DNA of 64,000 bases from Phascolarctos cinereus (GCF_002099425.1 NW_018343953.1:13769501-13833500), one strand, 5' to 3'; shown: positions 52,760-63,438, counted from the stretch's first letter. Notes: a model not told the origin generated them from the sequence alone. Program-made: numbers and translations.

Positions 52760-53645
52760 TTATTACTAAGTCTAGGAAATATTGTCATTTTCTTATGCCT
52801 TTACTCTCTGACCCATAGATTTCCCTGAACCTCATACCAATAGGAACTAAAGAGGGAGAGTTTCTTTTTGGTCTACTGAATGATTTTCTTTGGGCTTCAT
52901 GCTTACTTTCTTGGATTCAGCATACCACCTTAATTATTATTTTAAAATATTGTTTCATTATCTTGACTGAATCCTTAAAAAAACAACTGGCCATTGTGTT
53001 TGAGCCTTCAAGAAAAAATAACTATATTACATGAGAGCCCTCCAATGGATTAATCCATTTTCATTGAGAGAAATGTGGGGGAAACTCAGTTGATCTCCCA
53101 TTAGTTGGCATCACCTAGAAGCCATTGTGTTCACCAAAAGCAATACTGATAAGAAGAAACCACTCCCAGCATGCTCATGGTATCTTTCAATTAGAAAATA
53201 TAGTGGGTGTAACTCACTTACTTCCTGGAGCTATATCAGTTACTAAATATGTGGAAATAGAAGATTAAGTTCTTTATTACAGAGAACTCTCTTCCAAATA
53301 ATCCATGTTATTTTCCCTGGGTAGAATCTGTTCCTTTTTCTGAGATGTGGGGTCAACATTGCATACCCATTAAACTTCTTATGAATAGTGTTCTGAGAAA
53401 ATGGATGTTTCTCTTTTAGGCCTGGTTTTCAAATGAACAACACATTTAAAAAAAAGCCATAAAAATCCAATCTTTATTAGGCGCATGGAACATCAGATGG
53501 TATTTGCAATGTTTTCCTCAATTTTTTGCCCATGAGATAAAATAAATTCCAAATTATGCTTTCTCCCTAGGTATGAAATAAAGACTTTTAGTCCAAATGA
53601 GTATTTTCCCCCCATAAGAGTCTTTCTGCCCTCATAGCCTTGAGA
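52760..53645. other. Unassigned stretch
   Basis: Nothing recognised on either strand. Confidence 0.5.
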
Positions 53646-53649
53646 TTTT

Positions 53650-53835
53650 TATCATAGATTGTTGTGCATGTGGGGGTAGGACTGCATGGCTCCTGAGGTC
53701 CCTTCTGATACGTTATGGTTCTGTGTCCATTTCTGGGTACCACATTTTAAGATGGATGTTGACAGTCTGGAGAACCTCCAGAAGAAGGGGATGAGGATGG
53801 TGAAGGATTTATAGAAGAGATTCTTGTTTGGGTAC
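53650..53835 (+). mobile_element. L3 (CR1-clade) LINE fragment
   Basis: 'TCCATTTCTGGGTACCACAT', 'TTTAAGATGGATGTTGACAG' and 'TGGAGAACCTCCAGAAGAAG' then 'GATGAGGATGGTGAAGG' match the L3 region that lies just 5' of the segment at 54745. Confidence 0.75.
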
Positions 53836-54154
53836 ATAAAGGGCTACATGATGAAATTCTGTGACTCCGATTTAGGTCAGGTTTCATATTTTTTTTTTCA
53901 GTTTATGTCTTCCTGCATCTTTGCCATTGATCTATAGCTTTCATTGAATCTAGACCAGCTCCTTAGGCTCTCTTGTGAAATGACCTTTGGATAAGTTAAG
54001 TCAGAGATGCCATTGTTGGCATTCAGGGCAGGAAGGTCAATGACTGCAGGCCTGGTACTCTGTCTGCTGTGCTGCCCCCTATTGGTCAGATTTTCCTGAC
54101 ACCAAGCTTAAATTTGTTTATTTATTTTTCCACTGATCATTCCTAGTTCTGTCC
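53836..54154. other. Unassigned, with a SINE head remnant
   Basis: 'TGCTGTGCTGCCCCC' at 54065-54080 looks like the end of a reversed tRNA-SINE; otherwise not recognised. Confidence 0.4.
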
Positions 54155-54362
54155 TCTAGGAAGACCTGAGTTCAAATCTGGTCTCAGACACTTACTAGCT
54201 GTGTGACCCTGGGCAAGTCACTCTACCTGGTTTGCCTTAGTTTCCTTATCTATAAAATGAGCTGGAGAAGGAAATGGCAAATCACTCTAGTATCTTTGCC
54301 AAGAAAACCCCAGATGGGGTCAAAGAGACTCAAAACTGACTGAAACAACTGAACAATGACAA
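54155..54362 (+). mobile_element. MAR1-type SINE, 5' truncated
   Basis: Starts at 'CTAGGAAGACCTGAGTTCAA', then 'AGCTGTGTGACCCTGGGCAA', 'GAGCTGGAGAAGGAAATGGC', 'TATCTTTGCCAAGAAAACCC' and 'GAAACAACTGAACAATGACA'. The tRNA-like head is missing, as is normal for incomplete reverse transcription. Confidence 0.93.
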
Positions 54363-54504
54363 AAATTATTAGACACCTCAGGAAGGAGTATATGCTTTAT
54401 GAAGACTGGAATCTTCTGGGCAATCTTCACAATATTTATTTGTGTGCCGTCCTACTAATCCCACTAGATTGTGAGTTCCTTTTTCTCCCCCCTGCTTTGT
54501 TGTG

Positions 54505-54718
54505 GACCTGTGATTTCATTGGTTCTGTGAACTCTTACTAAGGAAACTTTGTCAGCTAGTGGAGATTAGCAACTGTTATGTAATTTATGGTCTTGAAGAA
54601 TTTCTTATACCATTCATCTAATCCCATGGGTCAGGCTCTAGGGAATTCATTTTACTAAAGACATCCATGAGCTGGGGAGCTGTGAGAGTAGGGCACTGAG
54701 ATGGTAAAGGGCCTTGCA
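54505..54718 (-). mobile_element. CORE-SINE (MIR/Mon-1-like), antisense
   Basis: 'ACCTGTGATTTCATTGGTTC', 'TTACTAAGGAAACTTTGTCA', 'GCAACTGTTATGTAATTTAT' and 'GGGCACTGAGATGGTAAAGG' are the reverse of the family at 8205-8440. It lies between two L3 pieces. Confidence 0.65.
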
Positions 54719-54744
54719 TTTCTGCCATGTGAATTACTTCATAC

Positions 54745-55130
54745 AGAATAGAAGGTATTTAGCTTGGAGAAGAGATGACTCAGTGCCAGTGTGGGGTTAG
54801 AATGTTCAGGCTGTCTTTACATGTTTAAAGGGCTGTCATCTAAAGGAAGGGTCTGGTTTGTCCTGCTTAGCCTTGAAAAGCAGATTTAGAAGCAATGGGT
54901 GGAAATTGCAAAGACACCAATTTTGGCTTGATGTGAAGAAAAACTCCCTAAGACCTAGAGCCTCCACTAAGTGCCTCTGGAGTCAGTGGATTTCCTGCTG
55001 TCTGGAGGCCTTAGAGCAAAGGCTGGATGACCACTTGTGTGTGTTGTAGAAGACTCTTTTTGGGGTTTGGGTTTGACCTGATGAGCACCAAGGCCTCTTC
55101 TGACTTGGGACTCTGTGATTCTGTTATCTA
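54745..55130 (+). mobile_element. L3 (CR1-clade) LINE 3' end
   Basis: 'TTTAGCTTGGAGAAGAGATG', 'TGTTTAAAGGGCTGTCATCT', 'GCAATGGGTGGAAATTGCAA', 'GATGTGAAGAAAAACTCCCT', 'CAAAGGCTGGATGACCACTT' and 'CCTCTTCTGACTTGGGACTC'. With the piece at 53650-53835 it is probably one L3 copy split by later insertions. Frames are broken. Confidence 0.88.
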
Positions 55131-55131
55131 T

Positions 55132-55222
55132 CTTTGTATTCTCCATAACATCCAATATAGTGCCTGGCACCGAGTGGGCATTCAGTAACATTCAGTAAAA
55201 CAAATGAACAAATGAATAAAAT
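55132..55222 (+). mobile_element. L2 LINE 3' end
   Basis: 'ATAGTGCCTGGCACCGAGTG' and 'GGCATTCAGTAACATTCAGT'; the last phrase is a 10-bp duplication ('AACATTCAGT'). Confidence 0.75.
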
Positions 55223-55324
55223 GGAACACTCTTCAATGCAGAGTGAAAGCAGTCAATTAAGAAACATTTACCAGGCACTTAACTGTGAGCCAGGCATTGT
55301 GTTAAGAGCTTGGGACATAATTCC

Positions 55325-55572
55325 GCTCTGCGTGTGATGAGGATGAGCACTAGACTTGGAGTCAGAAAGACTCAAGGTCAAATCCCATTTCAGATTCTTA
55401 CTAGATGTGTGACTCTGGGCAAGACACTTAACCCTCTCTCAGCCTCAGTTTCCTTATCCATAAAATGAGTATAACAATAGCTTACAAGATTGTTGCAAGG
55501 ATCAAATGACATAGCACATACAGCATTTTTATACTACATATAGTAATACTACTACTATTCCTAATTATTATT
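55325..55572 (+). mobile_element. MIR SINE inside antisense L2
   Basis: 'TGAGCACTAGACTTGGAGTC', 'AGATGTGTGACTCTGGGCAA', 'CTCAGCCTCAGTTTCCTTAT' and the TTATTATTATTATT tail. Confidence 0.88.
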
Positions 55573-55659
55573 ATTATTCAAAAGTATAAAAATAATCTCT
55601 GCCCTGAAGGAGCTCACATTCTAATGGGGAGACATGTATATAACTAGGTACCTATATCA

Positions 55660-55725
55660 TATGCATATAGATACATATACATGTATCCATATGTATGTGT
55701 GTGTGTGTGTGTGTGTGTGTATATA

Positions 55726-55792
<67 letters not shown>

Positions 55793-55805
55793 GATAAACA
55801 GGGAG
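55660..55805. repeat. Compound (GT)n(AT)n(GA)n(CAGA)n microsatellite
   Basis: Four adjoining simple repeats, from 'TATGTGTGTGTG' through 'TATATATATATATAGAGAGA' to 'GACAGACAGACAGACAGACA', inside antisense L2. Confidence 0.95.
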
Positions 55806-56460
55806 AGAGAAACACACAGAGAGAGATGGACTCCAGATGGAAGATAATTTCAAAGGAGAAGGCAGTAGCAGCTGGGGGGACCAGGAAAGGTCTTCTGCAG
55901 AAGGTGGTCTTTGAGCTGAATCTTGGGGGAAGTAAAAAAAAAAACGGTGGAAGTTAGGAGAGAACACATTTCAGACATGGAGGACCCCCAGAGCAAAGGT
56001 TGGGAAATGGAATATTGTATATATGAAATAGCAAGAAGTCCAGTGTTACTAGACCGTAGGTCATAGCATATATGGAGGGAAACAAAGTGTCAGAATATTA
56101 GAAGGGTAGGATGTGGCCAGTTTATGAAGGCTATAAAGATCTTCAAATACTGAACAGAGGACTTTACATTTGATCTTAGAGGTAATAGGGAGCCACTGGA
56201 GTCAGACCTAGGCTTTGGGGAAATCACTTTGGTAGATGAATGAACCTTAGATTAGAGTAAGAAGAAACTTGAGGCTGGTAAACCTGCATAAGGTGACTGT
56301 CATAGTCTAGGCAAGCTGATGAGGACCTGAACGAGGGTGGTAGCTATGTGAATAGAGAAAAGGGTACGTACATGAGAGATATTGTGAAGATAGAAGCAAC
56401 AAAATTTGGCAATGGATTGGGTGTGTGGGATGGTTGAGATATAAGGCTATCAACGTGGAC

Positions 56461-57284
56461 CCCACCCAAAGGCTTTCCTATACTGAAATTCTAGTCACTA
56501 TACAAATGCTAGGTGAACACATCCATTTCCTGGGTTCTTTGCTATATTTGAAAAACTCACCTGTTTTCTAGTCTGGCTAGCCATGTTGGGTTTTGCTGGG
56601 TATTTCTCACCTCTAGAAAGGCCTAGTTATAAGGTTTAAGGGTTGAACATCAAAGAGCCTCCTACTCCTTTTGCTGAGGAAGGACAGCTTTATACAAAAG
56701 CAGTCCAAGTCAAGGCACCAGAAAAGTGGCATTTTATAGAAAAGGCACTCTGGGGCAAAAAGTGCTGTAAAATTGAGTGTAATACCTTAAATGTAACTTT
56801 ATGTAAACATTGAAGACATAATAAGATTTAAAAATAACACAGTTGAGTAAATGAAACAATTGAAGATACGAATCTAATTCAAAACGAATTCAGCAACTGG
56901 AACAATATTATCTGATGAGGTGGATTTTACGTTGCATGTTCAAAGGCTCATTTAAGTCTGTAAGAGGTATCAAAATAACCAAAGTGTTTTCCTTTGCTTT
57001 TAGCTGGCTTTGTGAAACAATAATAAATGGTGGAAATGTTTATGTTGATCAGAAACTGTACTTCAGCAATGAAAAGCAAACTTGTTTCCAAACATAAAGC
57101 GTCAGATTTGGAGGTCCCACTATTACCAATTCTACATCTGAGTTGTAATTTTCCCTGCATCAAATTCAAACTCCTGGTTGACTGTGGCAACCCCTCCAGA
57201 GGGAGCATACCCTTAGGAAGAATAGCATGTTGAAAGTAGTAGAGTTCATCTGGTCACACTTCCCCAGGTTGAGGTAGTCATGAG
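56461..57284. other. Unassigned stretch
   Basis: No repeat recognised; overlapping frames on both strands at 56915-57233 have no motif. Confidence 0.5.
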
Positions 57285-57286
57285 GG

Positions 57287-57470
57287 TACAGTAGAAAGGG
57301 GACCGTCTAGAGAGTCAAAGGACCTGCGTCAAAATCTTCTTACTCATGCAGCTTGGGTGACTAAAGACATTACGTAAACTCTTTGGGCCTCCTTTTTCTT
57401 CTCTGTAAAGTAAGGATTTTAGGTTAAGTGATCTTTAAGTTTCCTTCTAACTCTAAATGAAAGAATCCCT
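57287..57470 (+). mobile_element. MIR3-type SINE
   Basis: 'ACAGTAGAAAGGGGACCGTC', 'CTTTGGGCCTCCTTTTTCTT', 'AGGTTAAGTGATCTTTAAGT' and 'TTCCTTCTAACTCTAAAT'. Confidence 0.75.
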
Positions 57471-57621
57471 TCAATTTACAAATGAGTTACACCAACCACA
57501 GAGGTAATAAGGATTTTGAATCTTGCCTAGTATTTGTACCACTACCTAATGGCATAGACAGGATTCCTGACTCTGAGTTCTGTGCATTTTGTGTTCTAGG
57601 CCATTTCATTGATCAGATGTG

Positions 57622-57776
57622 TTTTTTTCATTTTGGTTTTGGTTTTTTGGGGGAGGCAATTGGGTTAAGTGACTTCCCAGGGTCACAAAGCTAGTACATG
57701 TGTGAAGCTAGATTTGAACTCAGGTCCTCCTGACTCCAGGTCCAATATTCTACCCAATGTGCTGCCTACCTGCCAC
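57622..57776 (-). mobile_element. L1-type poly-A tRNA-SINE, antisense
   Basis: 'GGGGGAGGCAATTGGGTTAA', 'GTGACTTCCCAGGGTCACAA', 'AGATTTGAACTCAGGTCCTC' and 'CTGCCTACCTGCCAC'. The tail side is T-rich with GG interruptions. Confidence 0.88.
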
Positions 57777-57803
57777 TTGGATATGCTTTTGAGAACTTTT
57801 TCT

Positions 57804-57826
57804 GGGGGGTGGGGTGGGGAGAGGGG
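57804..57826 (+). repeat. Canonical G-quadruplex motif
   Basis: Four G-runs (6, 4, 4 and 4 Gs) separated by T, T and AGA. Meets the G3+N1-7 rule with very short loops, which usually gives a stable fold. Unrelated to any gene seen here. Confidence 0.8.
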
Positions 57827-57994
57827 AATTAATTGAATAGAGGAGTGATAATCAAGGTAATCTTACCAGGTCCCATTTTCTAAGTGTATAAAATATGCCA
57901 ACTGCTTTTAGAAGTCAAAAACTGACTTCTAGTAGCAGAAAGAATTTATTTAGTGAGTGAACTGCTGGAAGAAGTAAACTAAAGAGATAAATGC

Positions 57995-58188
57995 CATGGG
58001 GGCATCATGGGACAAGGTAAATAAGTGCTGGATTTGGAGTCAGAGAACCTAGCTTCAAATCCTGGATCTATCACTTACTGTGTAATCTTGAACAAATCAC
58101 TTTACTATTCTGGGAAATGAGGAGATTGGACTAAGTGACCTCAAAGGTCTCCTCCAATTTTTAATTTACTATCCTATCAACTACTTTC
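57995..58188 (+). mobile_element. MIR3-type SINE
   Basis: 'TGCTGGATTTGGAGTCAGAG', 'TTCAAATCCTGGATCTATCA', 'GGAAATGAGGAGATTGGACT' and 'AAGTGACCTCAAAGGTCTCC'. Confidence 0.85.
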
Positions 58189-58756
58189 CCCAATAATGTC
58201 AACAAACACCAGCTACTTATTGAACATGTATTTGCTAAGTGCAAAATACTATGGGAAAATAATTTAGAACTATGAACATCAGCATCTGCTTATAAAGAGC
58301 CACAAACCTGAAAAGACAACTGCAAAAACAAGACCAAAAAAAGTTTATTGATTGATGGGCAGTAAGTTCTATAGAAATTTAGAAGAGGGTTATAGTAGGT
58401 ATGAAAAGATTTAGGGTGAAGTTTGGCCTTGACTTGGGTCTTAAAGAATGGGGAGGGTTCAGACTGGCAGAGAAGAGAGAGGAAAGTGTCCCACTTAGGG
58501 AAAATCTTGTGAGCAGAGGCGTGGAAATAAATATACTCCAGGCCTATTTAGGGGGCAGTGAACACATGGATTTAACCGGTGAGAAAGGTTTGTGCAGATG
58601 AGCAAGGGAGAAATAAGGATAGAAAGCTAGACTAAGACGAGACTGTGGAAGGTTTAAAACGTCAAGGAAAGGAGTTAGAACTTCAGTCAGTCTTTGCTTG
58701 GAGGCTCTGATGATTTTTGAATTGGGAAACAATGGGATCAAATAATAAGACTAATC

Positions 58757-58937
58757 TGTCTGGGAGGCAGCCTGACATTGTGGATAGAGATGTTCCTTCT
58801 CTGACAAACCTTGTCTGTGTGATCCCAGCAAGTCCTCTCAGTGCCCCAGGCAACTCTCTTAAAATATAAATTGCAAAGAAGATATCCATCTGTAATGGTA
58901 AAAAGAGTTTCTTTGTGGGGAGTTGAAATCATTGTTC
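58757..58937 (+). mobile_element. CORE-SINE inside antisense L2
   Basis: 'GGGAGGCAGCCTGACATTGT', 'CCAGGCAACTCTCTTAAAAT', 'GGTAAAAAGAGTTTCTTTGT' and 'GTTGAAATCATTG'. Confidence 0.78.
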
Positions 58938-59084
58938 CAGAGCTGTCCCATCCCAATATGACTGGAGTATGAAGGATAAGGAGTGCGGTGAGACCAGTTA
59001 AGGACATTACTGCAATAATTTGTGTCTGGGGTGATTTGTGTGTAAGTGGTGGTAGTGAGGACGGAAAGGAAGACTGTCCTGGAA

Positions 59085-59226
59085 GGCCGTAGGATCCAAG
59101 ACTTGAAAGGAACCGTAATGACTATGCGGTCCAACTCTCTCTTTTCACAGACGGGGAAATTGAGACCCAGAGAGGAGAAGTAAGGATACTCAAGAGTTAA
59201 TAGTCACTATGCAAAAAAGTTTTTCT
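59085..59226 (-). mobile_element. MIR3-type SINE, antisense
   Basis: 'GACTTGAAAGGAACCGTAAT', 'GGTCCAACTCTCTCTTTTCA' and 'CAGACGGGGAAATTGAGACC'. Confidence 0.78.
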
Positions 59227-59479
59227 GACTCCTAAATGAATATGATTTCAGGATCAATCACATAGTCTCTCTACTGGGTTAGAGGAGGGCAAGAGGATAG
59301 GACAATGATTGGAGTTCTTACATTGGGTGACTGGGGTAATTGTGATAACTTTGACAAGAACAGGGAAGTCAGGGGCAGGGGAGATCTGGGGAAGATGATA
59401 AGCTAACTTTTGAACATAGTAAATTTGAGATGATCATGAGACATCCATTTGGAAATCAGAGGCAGGTATTGTGTAGAGG

Positions 59480-59650
59480 AAACATGTTAAGTTTACAATT
59501 AGATGACATGTTTGACTCCTAGTTCTGCCACTGTGTGACCATTAAGCAAGTTTCAACCTCTATGGATCTGTTTCCATGTCTGTGAAATGAGGGTGGGGGT
59601 CAGACTAGGTGGCTTGTAAGATCTCTTCCAACTCAGTATCTATGATCCTA
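59480..59650 (+). mobile_element. MIR3-type SINE
   Basis: 'ATGACATGTTTGACTCCTAG', 'CAAGTTTCAACCTCTATGGA' and 'CTAGGTGGCTTGTAAGATCT' then 'CTTCCAACTCAGTATCTATG'. Confidence 0.8.
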
Positions 59651-59717
59651 ATGCTATGTCTGAGAGGCAGTTGATGATATAGAGAGGTTGTAGCTTGGGA
59701 GAGATCAGGAATGGAAA

Positions 59718-59743
59718 AATACACACACATATATAGATGTGTA

Positions 59744-59790
<47 letters not shown>

Positions 59791-59870
59791 GTATATATGT
59801 ACATGTATATGTGTATGTACGTATATGTGTGTATAGATAGATTGTATGTGTGTTTGTGTGTGTGTGTATC
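59718..59870. repeat. (AC)n(AT)n(GT)n simple repeats
   Basis: Alternating purine-pyrimidine tract: ACACAC, ATGTGTATGTGTG, a long (AT)n core, then GTGTGT. Confidence 0.95.
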
Positions 59871-60096
59871 TTGTACACTTTGGTAGGTGAAGCTATAAGG
59901 GTGAGTAACATCTCTGAGGGAGAAAGTATAGAGTGAGAAGAGTAGAAATTTTAGCACTGAGCATTAGGGGGACAGCCAAATTTAGAGAAAAAGAGGAAGA
60001 GTCAAAGCAGGATACAACCAAACTGTTTATTCTACTTAGTTGGGATTTATGCAACAATGATAGGACCAATACGTTAATGTACATAGATACTATACA

Positions 60097-60348
60097 TCTA
60101 CATGGCAACTAGCTGGCACAGTGGATAGAGCCCTGGAAATGGAGTCAGAAAGACCTGAATTCAAATCCAGCCTTAGACACTTAATTATTGTTTGTCTTAG
60201 TATCTTCATCTGTAAAATGGGGGCAATAATAATGCCTACTTCCAAGGGTTTGTTGTGAGGCTAAAATAAGGTAAAGGATATATAGCACTTTGCAAACCTT
60301 AAAACATTATATAAATGCTTGTTATTGTTATTAATTATTTCATTTCCC
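60097..60348 (+). mobile_element. MIR-type SINE, nearly full length
   Basis: 'TGGCAACTAGCTGGCACAGT', 'GAATTCAAATCCAGCCTTAG', 'CTTCATCTGTAAAATGGGGG' and 'CACTTTGCAAACCTTAAAAC'. A short core segment is missing after 'ACACTTAATTATTG'. Confidence 0.88.
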
Positions 60349-60349
60349 C

Positions 60350-60468
60350 AGCAAAATTATAAAATCCTTTAGGGCAATATCTGATACTTCTTTGGCATTT
60401 CTTACAATACTCAAATAGCACATTGCTAAGGATAAAGTGGCTTACTTAATAAATTCCTTTTAAAAATT
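60350..60468 (+). mobile_element. L2 LINE 3' end
   Basis: 'AATCCTTTAGGGCAATATCT' and 'AAGTGGCTTACTTAATAAAT'. Confidence 0.6.
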
Positions 60469-60884
60469 TATGGCATTTCACATTAGTGAACATTTTACTT
60501 TTGAGCAAGATATGTTTTATTTTGAGTAGATATGTCCCACCTTCTAAGAGCCTTGAACAGAGGTGCCAAACCTTCCCTCCTGTTTCTCATGCTATCCTCT
60601 CCCTTAGAGATGTCATCCACTTTTATGGCTCTCATTATCTAGTCAGACAACTTCTACATCTATATTTCCATTCCTGGCATCTTTCCCAGTCTAAAGACTC
60701 TCCCACATCTTTCATTAGCTGTTAGCCGTTTCTCCCTGGAAGTCCCACCGTTGCCTTAAATTCAATATGTCTACAGATAAACTCATCATCTTACTCATTT
60801 CCATGTTTCATTCTGAATTTGAATGTAGGCTTCTTGACCATTTGTTGATTTTGTCTTTGCATCCCTCCCCCCTCCCCGAGTAAG

Positions 60885-61128
60885 TCTTGAAATTTTGCGT
60901 CTGTACCTATGATTTTATCAATATGGGCGGTTCCTTGGTCATGGAAACTCCCCCCACTGATAAAGATCAGCAACTTCTCTGTAATTTATAGACTTAGTAA
61001 GTTAGGGGTCTTGAGGGGTTAAGTAACTTGGCCATAATCACACAATTAGTAAATTTCAGAAGCAGAAATTAAACCCAGATCTTCTTGACTTAAAGTTTGT
61101 GACTCTGTCTACTGTTATCCAGCCTTGA
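60885..61128 (-). mobile_element. CORE-SINE (MIR/Mon-1-like), antisense
   Basis: 'ATGATTTTATCAATATGGGC', 'GGTCATGGAAACTCCCCCCA', 'CAGCAACTTCTCTGTAATTT', 'TTAAGTAACTTGGCCATAAT' and 'TCTACTGTTATCCAGCC' are the complete family in reverse. Confidence 0.8.
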
Positions 61129-61150
61129 ATGCAGCAGCTACTTAATAAAT

Positions 61151-61392
61151 TTTTTGTTTAGTCATTCAATCATGTCCAGTTCTTCATGACTCGGTAGACC
61201 ATACTGTCCATTGGGTTTTCTTGGCAAAGATACTGGGAGTGGTTTGCCATTTCCTTTTCCCCAGTGGAGTAAGGCAAACAGAGGTGACTTGCTCAAGGTC
61301 ACACAACAAGTAAGTGTCTGTGGCCAGATTTGAATTCAAGTCTTCCTGACTCCAGGCCCAGTATTCTATCCACTGAGCCATCTAGCTGTCCC
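61151..61392 (-). mobile_element. MAR1-type SINE with probable 11-bp duplication
   Basis: 'TTTTTGTTTAGTCATTCAAT', 'TGGGTTTTCTTGGCAAAGAT', 'GGAGTGGTTTGCCATTTCCT', 'GACTTGCTCAAGGTCACACA' and 'CATCTAGCTGTCCC'. ACTTAATAAAT (61140-61150) and ACTTAAAAATG (61393-61403) flank it; it interrupts an L2 3' end (61128-61150). Confidence 0.9.
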
Positions 61393-61550
61393 ACTTAAAA
61401 ATGCCTGATGAATTGAATGGAACCTTCCCTCCTTGTTTCTCCTCCATTTCCCATCCCTTTCACCAAGCATTTACCTCCTGACTCCTCTATTTCTGTCAAA
61501 GTTTTCATTATGCACCTAGTCACTCAGAGTAGGAATTCAAGACCATCAGG

Positions 61551-62324
61551 GTCAATCACAATGATTTTTTTTTTGTGGAGAGAGAATTAAAGTGACTTTC
61601 AAGTTAGCCACTGGCAAAAAGCTGGGATCTGTTTTTCTGAGCCCATGGCTTTTGACAATAGAAATGGTTTCTCAAATGCTGGGCTGTCTTAGAAGTATTT
61701 GTTTTATGCTCTTACTAGAACCATTTATTTCATGCTACTGTCTTTAAAGTGAACTTTCTGACAAGTGCCTGGAAGGCATCTAAACTATTGGTTTGGAGCT
61801 TTTAGCTTTATATATTTCTTGTTAGATGGATAAATGGCTTGACTTGAAGGAGTGCTAACTGGCAGTAAGCTCCTCTGTGGGAAGGAATGAATTAAAATGC
61901 CATATGCCCTTTCTCAAACTAGCTAGGCTTCCTAACATGAGTCAGCTCTAGTTTACCAGCTTAGGTCACAAGTTTATCTTCCAGGAGAACTACAAAAGTG
62001 GCCACAGTGTCAGGGCATGACAAATGAATGTGCCCCTAAGATGGTGCCTTAGTCCTATTCAGATCTGGGAATTCCAAGAGATAACAGAAATTTCTAGTTG
62101 TGTAAATCCAGTAAAGGAAAAAAACAAACAGATAGGTTTTGAAATCTGATGATGGTGATTCCTATCATGTGAACAAAAATTTCAATAGGATTAAATGACA
62201 AGGGTGGTTTTTAGCTACCAAATATGAAAAAATAAAAAGAAGCGCTAAAATATAAGTACAACATTCCTTCAAATAGAGCATAATCTTGTACTCTCTCTTT
62301 TTTTCAACAGGTGGGGACCCAGAC
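61551..62324. other. Unassigned stretch
   Basis: Nothing recognised except a T-run at 61566. Confidence 0.5.
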
Positions 62325-62562
62325 ATAGGGCATAACTCTCACATATTTTCCTCATCTTTGAGTTCAAATCCTACCTCATATACTTTCCATATGTGTGATA
62401 CTGGACAAATCGCAACCTCTCAGCCTCAGTTTCCTCATCTGTAAAATGGATATAATAATAGTACCTAACTCAAAGGATTATTGTGAAGATTACATAAGAC
62501 AACATGCTTTTCACACCTTAAAGTGCTATATAAATGCTGGCTATTAGATGTTATTATTCTCT
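62325..62562 (+). mobile_element. MIR SINE, nearly full length
   Basis: 'GAGTTCAAATCCTACCTCAT', 'CTCTCAGCCTCAGTTTCCTC', 'ATCTGTAAAATGGATATAAT' and 'CACCTTAAAGTGCTATATAA'. Confidence 0.9.
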
Positions 62563-62799
62563 TTTGGATCTGGAAAGCTATTGTCTTCTTAATGAGTTTT
62601 CCATTAATCACCAGGACATAACTTTATTTTCTCAAAAGATGGTTTGGTGTAATGATGAGTTGTCTTTTGAAAATAGGAAGCATCTTTATATTCATCAGCC
62701 CAGTTATATCACCAGACATTTTGGTTACATTTTCTTCTTTATCATGGTTGGATCGGAGATGGAAGAAAATGGAATTAAGGAGAATAATTAGGAGTCAAG
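62563..62799. other. Unassigned short stretch
   Basis: An 85-codon frame (62534-62791, +) starts within the MIR 3' end and shows no motif. Confidence 0.45.
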
Positions 62800-62996
62800 G
62801 TGAGAGACAATGAGGGCCTGAGTAAAAGTAGTGATCATATAAGTATAGAACGTAATGGATATGAGAGATATCCTAAAGAAGACTTGGCAGGTCAATGGAT
62901 ATGGTGGGTATAGTTGGGTAGGGCACAAAGGAAAGCAAAGAGTCCAGAATGTCTCCAAGGTCACAAATCTGATCGAGTAGGAGAACTTTTCTCAAT
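62800..62996 (-). mobile_element. L2 LINE fragment, antisense
   Basis: 'GAGGGCCTGAGTAAAAGTAG', 'GGATATGAGAGATATCCTAA' and 'GGCAGGTCAATGGATATGGT' match the reversed L2 ORF2 segment at 56320-56440. Confidence 0.75.
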
Positions 62997-62999
62997 ATT

Positions 63000-63172
63000 C
63001 TAGGGGCCGGACCATAGTGTTTATGTAGTCCAGCTCTCTTATTTTACAGATGTGAAACCTAAAACCTAGAAAGAGCAACTCAAGATCATATAAGTAGTTA
63101 AAGGCAGAGATGGGATTTAGAACTCAGGGTTCTTCTTTAATCCCTGGCCAGGGTTCTGCCTCTTCTACTTTG
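63000..63172 (-). mobile_element. MIR3-type SINE, antisense
   Basis: 'TAGTCCAGCTCTCTTATTTT', 'ACAGATGTGAAACCTAAAAC' and 'TGGGATTTAGAACTCAGGGT'. Confidence 0.78.
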
Positions 63173-63202
63173 TTCTTCTCCCCAGGGCTAACCTTCTAAG
63201 GA

Positions 63203-63438
63203 GCACAGCTAGATGGCTCAGTGAATAGAGTGCTGGAGTCAAGGAGACCTGAGTTCAAATATGGCTTCAGGCACTTATTAGCTGTGTGACCTTGGGCAAG
63301 TCATTTAACCTCTATTTGCCTTAATCCACTGGAGAAGGAAATGGCAAACCACTCCAGTATCGTTGCCAAGAAAACTCTATGGATAATATGCTCCAGGGAT
63401 TCATGAACAGTCAGACGTGACTGAACATCAATAACAAC
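63203..63438 (+). mobile_element. MAR1-type SINE with perfect 13-bp duplication
   Basis: 'ACAGCTAGATGGCTCAGTGA', 'GGAGACCTGAGTTCAAATAT', 'GCTGTGTGACCTTGGGCAAG', 'CACTGGAGAAGGAAATGGCA' and 'CATCAATAACAAC'. AACCTTCTAAGGA occurs at 63190-63202 and 63439-63451. Confidence 0.95.

Larger units (their letters stand above)
55250..56460 (-). mobile_element. L2 LINE, about 0.9 kb, antisense, with insertions
   Basis: 3' end 'GCCAGGCATTGTGTTAAGAG' and 'CTGCCCTGAAGGAGCTCACA', then 'CTTCTGCAGAAGGTGGTCTT', 'TGAGCTGAATCTTGGGGGAA', 'GAGGTAATAGGGAGCCACTG', 'CTTGAGGCTGGTAAACCTGC' and 'GGCAATGGATTGGGTGTG', the order of reversed L2 through ORF2. Interrupted by a MIR and a compound microsatellite. Confidence 0.85.
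58200..60010 (-). mobile_element. L2 LINE, antisense, about 1.3 kb with four insertions
   Basis: 3' end 'TTATTGAACATGTATTTGCT', then 'CTTGACTTGGGTCTTAAAGA', 'GGAGGCTCTGATGATTTTTG', 'GACATTACTGCAATAATTTG', 'CTTTTGAACATAGTAAATTT' (reverse of the RT region) and 'GGCAGTTGATGATATAGAGA' and beyond to 60010. Pieces at 58200-58755, 58940-59082, 59228-59478, 59652-59715 and 59872-60010 are collinear. Inactive. Confidence 0.75.
60540..61550 (+). mobile_element. L2 LINE ORF2 fragment with insertions
   Basis: 60540-60830 covers the RT region after the catalytic motif ('AGAGATGTCATCCACTTTTA', 'TTAAATTCAATATGTCTACA' 'GATAAACTCATCATCTTAC', corresponding to L2 'aacatgtccaaaacagaactcatc'). It resumes at about 61425 with 'TTACCTCCTGACTCCTCTAT' and 'TTCTGTCAAAG'. 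Between lie a CORE-SINE, an L2 3' end and a MAR1. Confidence 0.6.
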
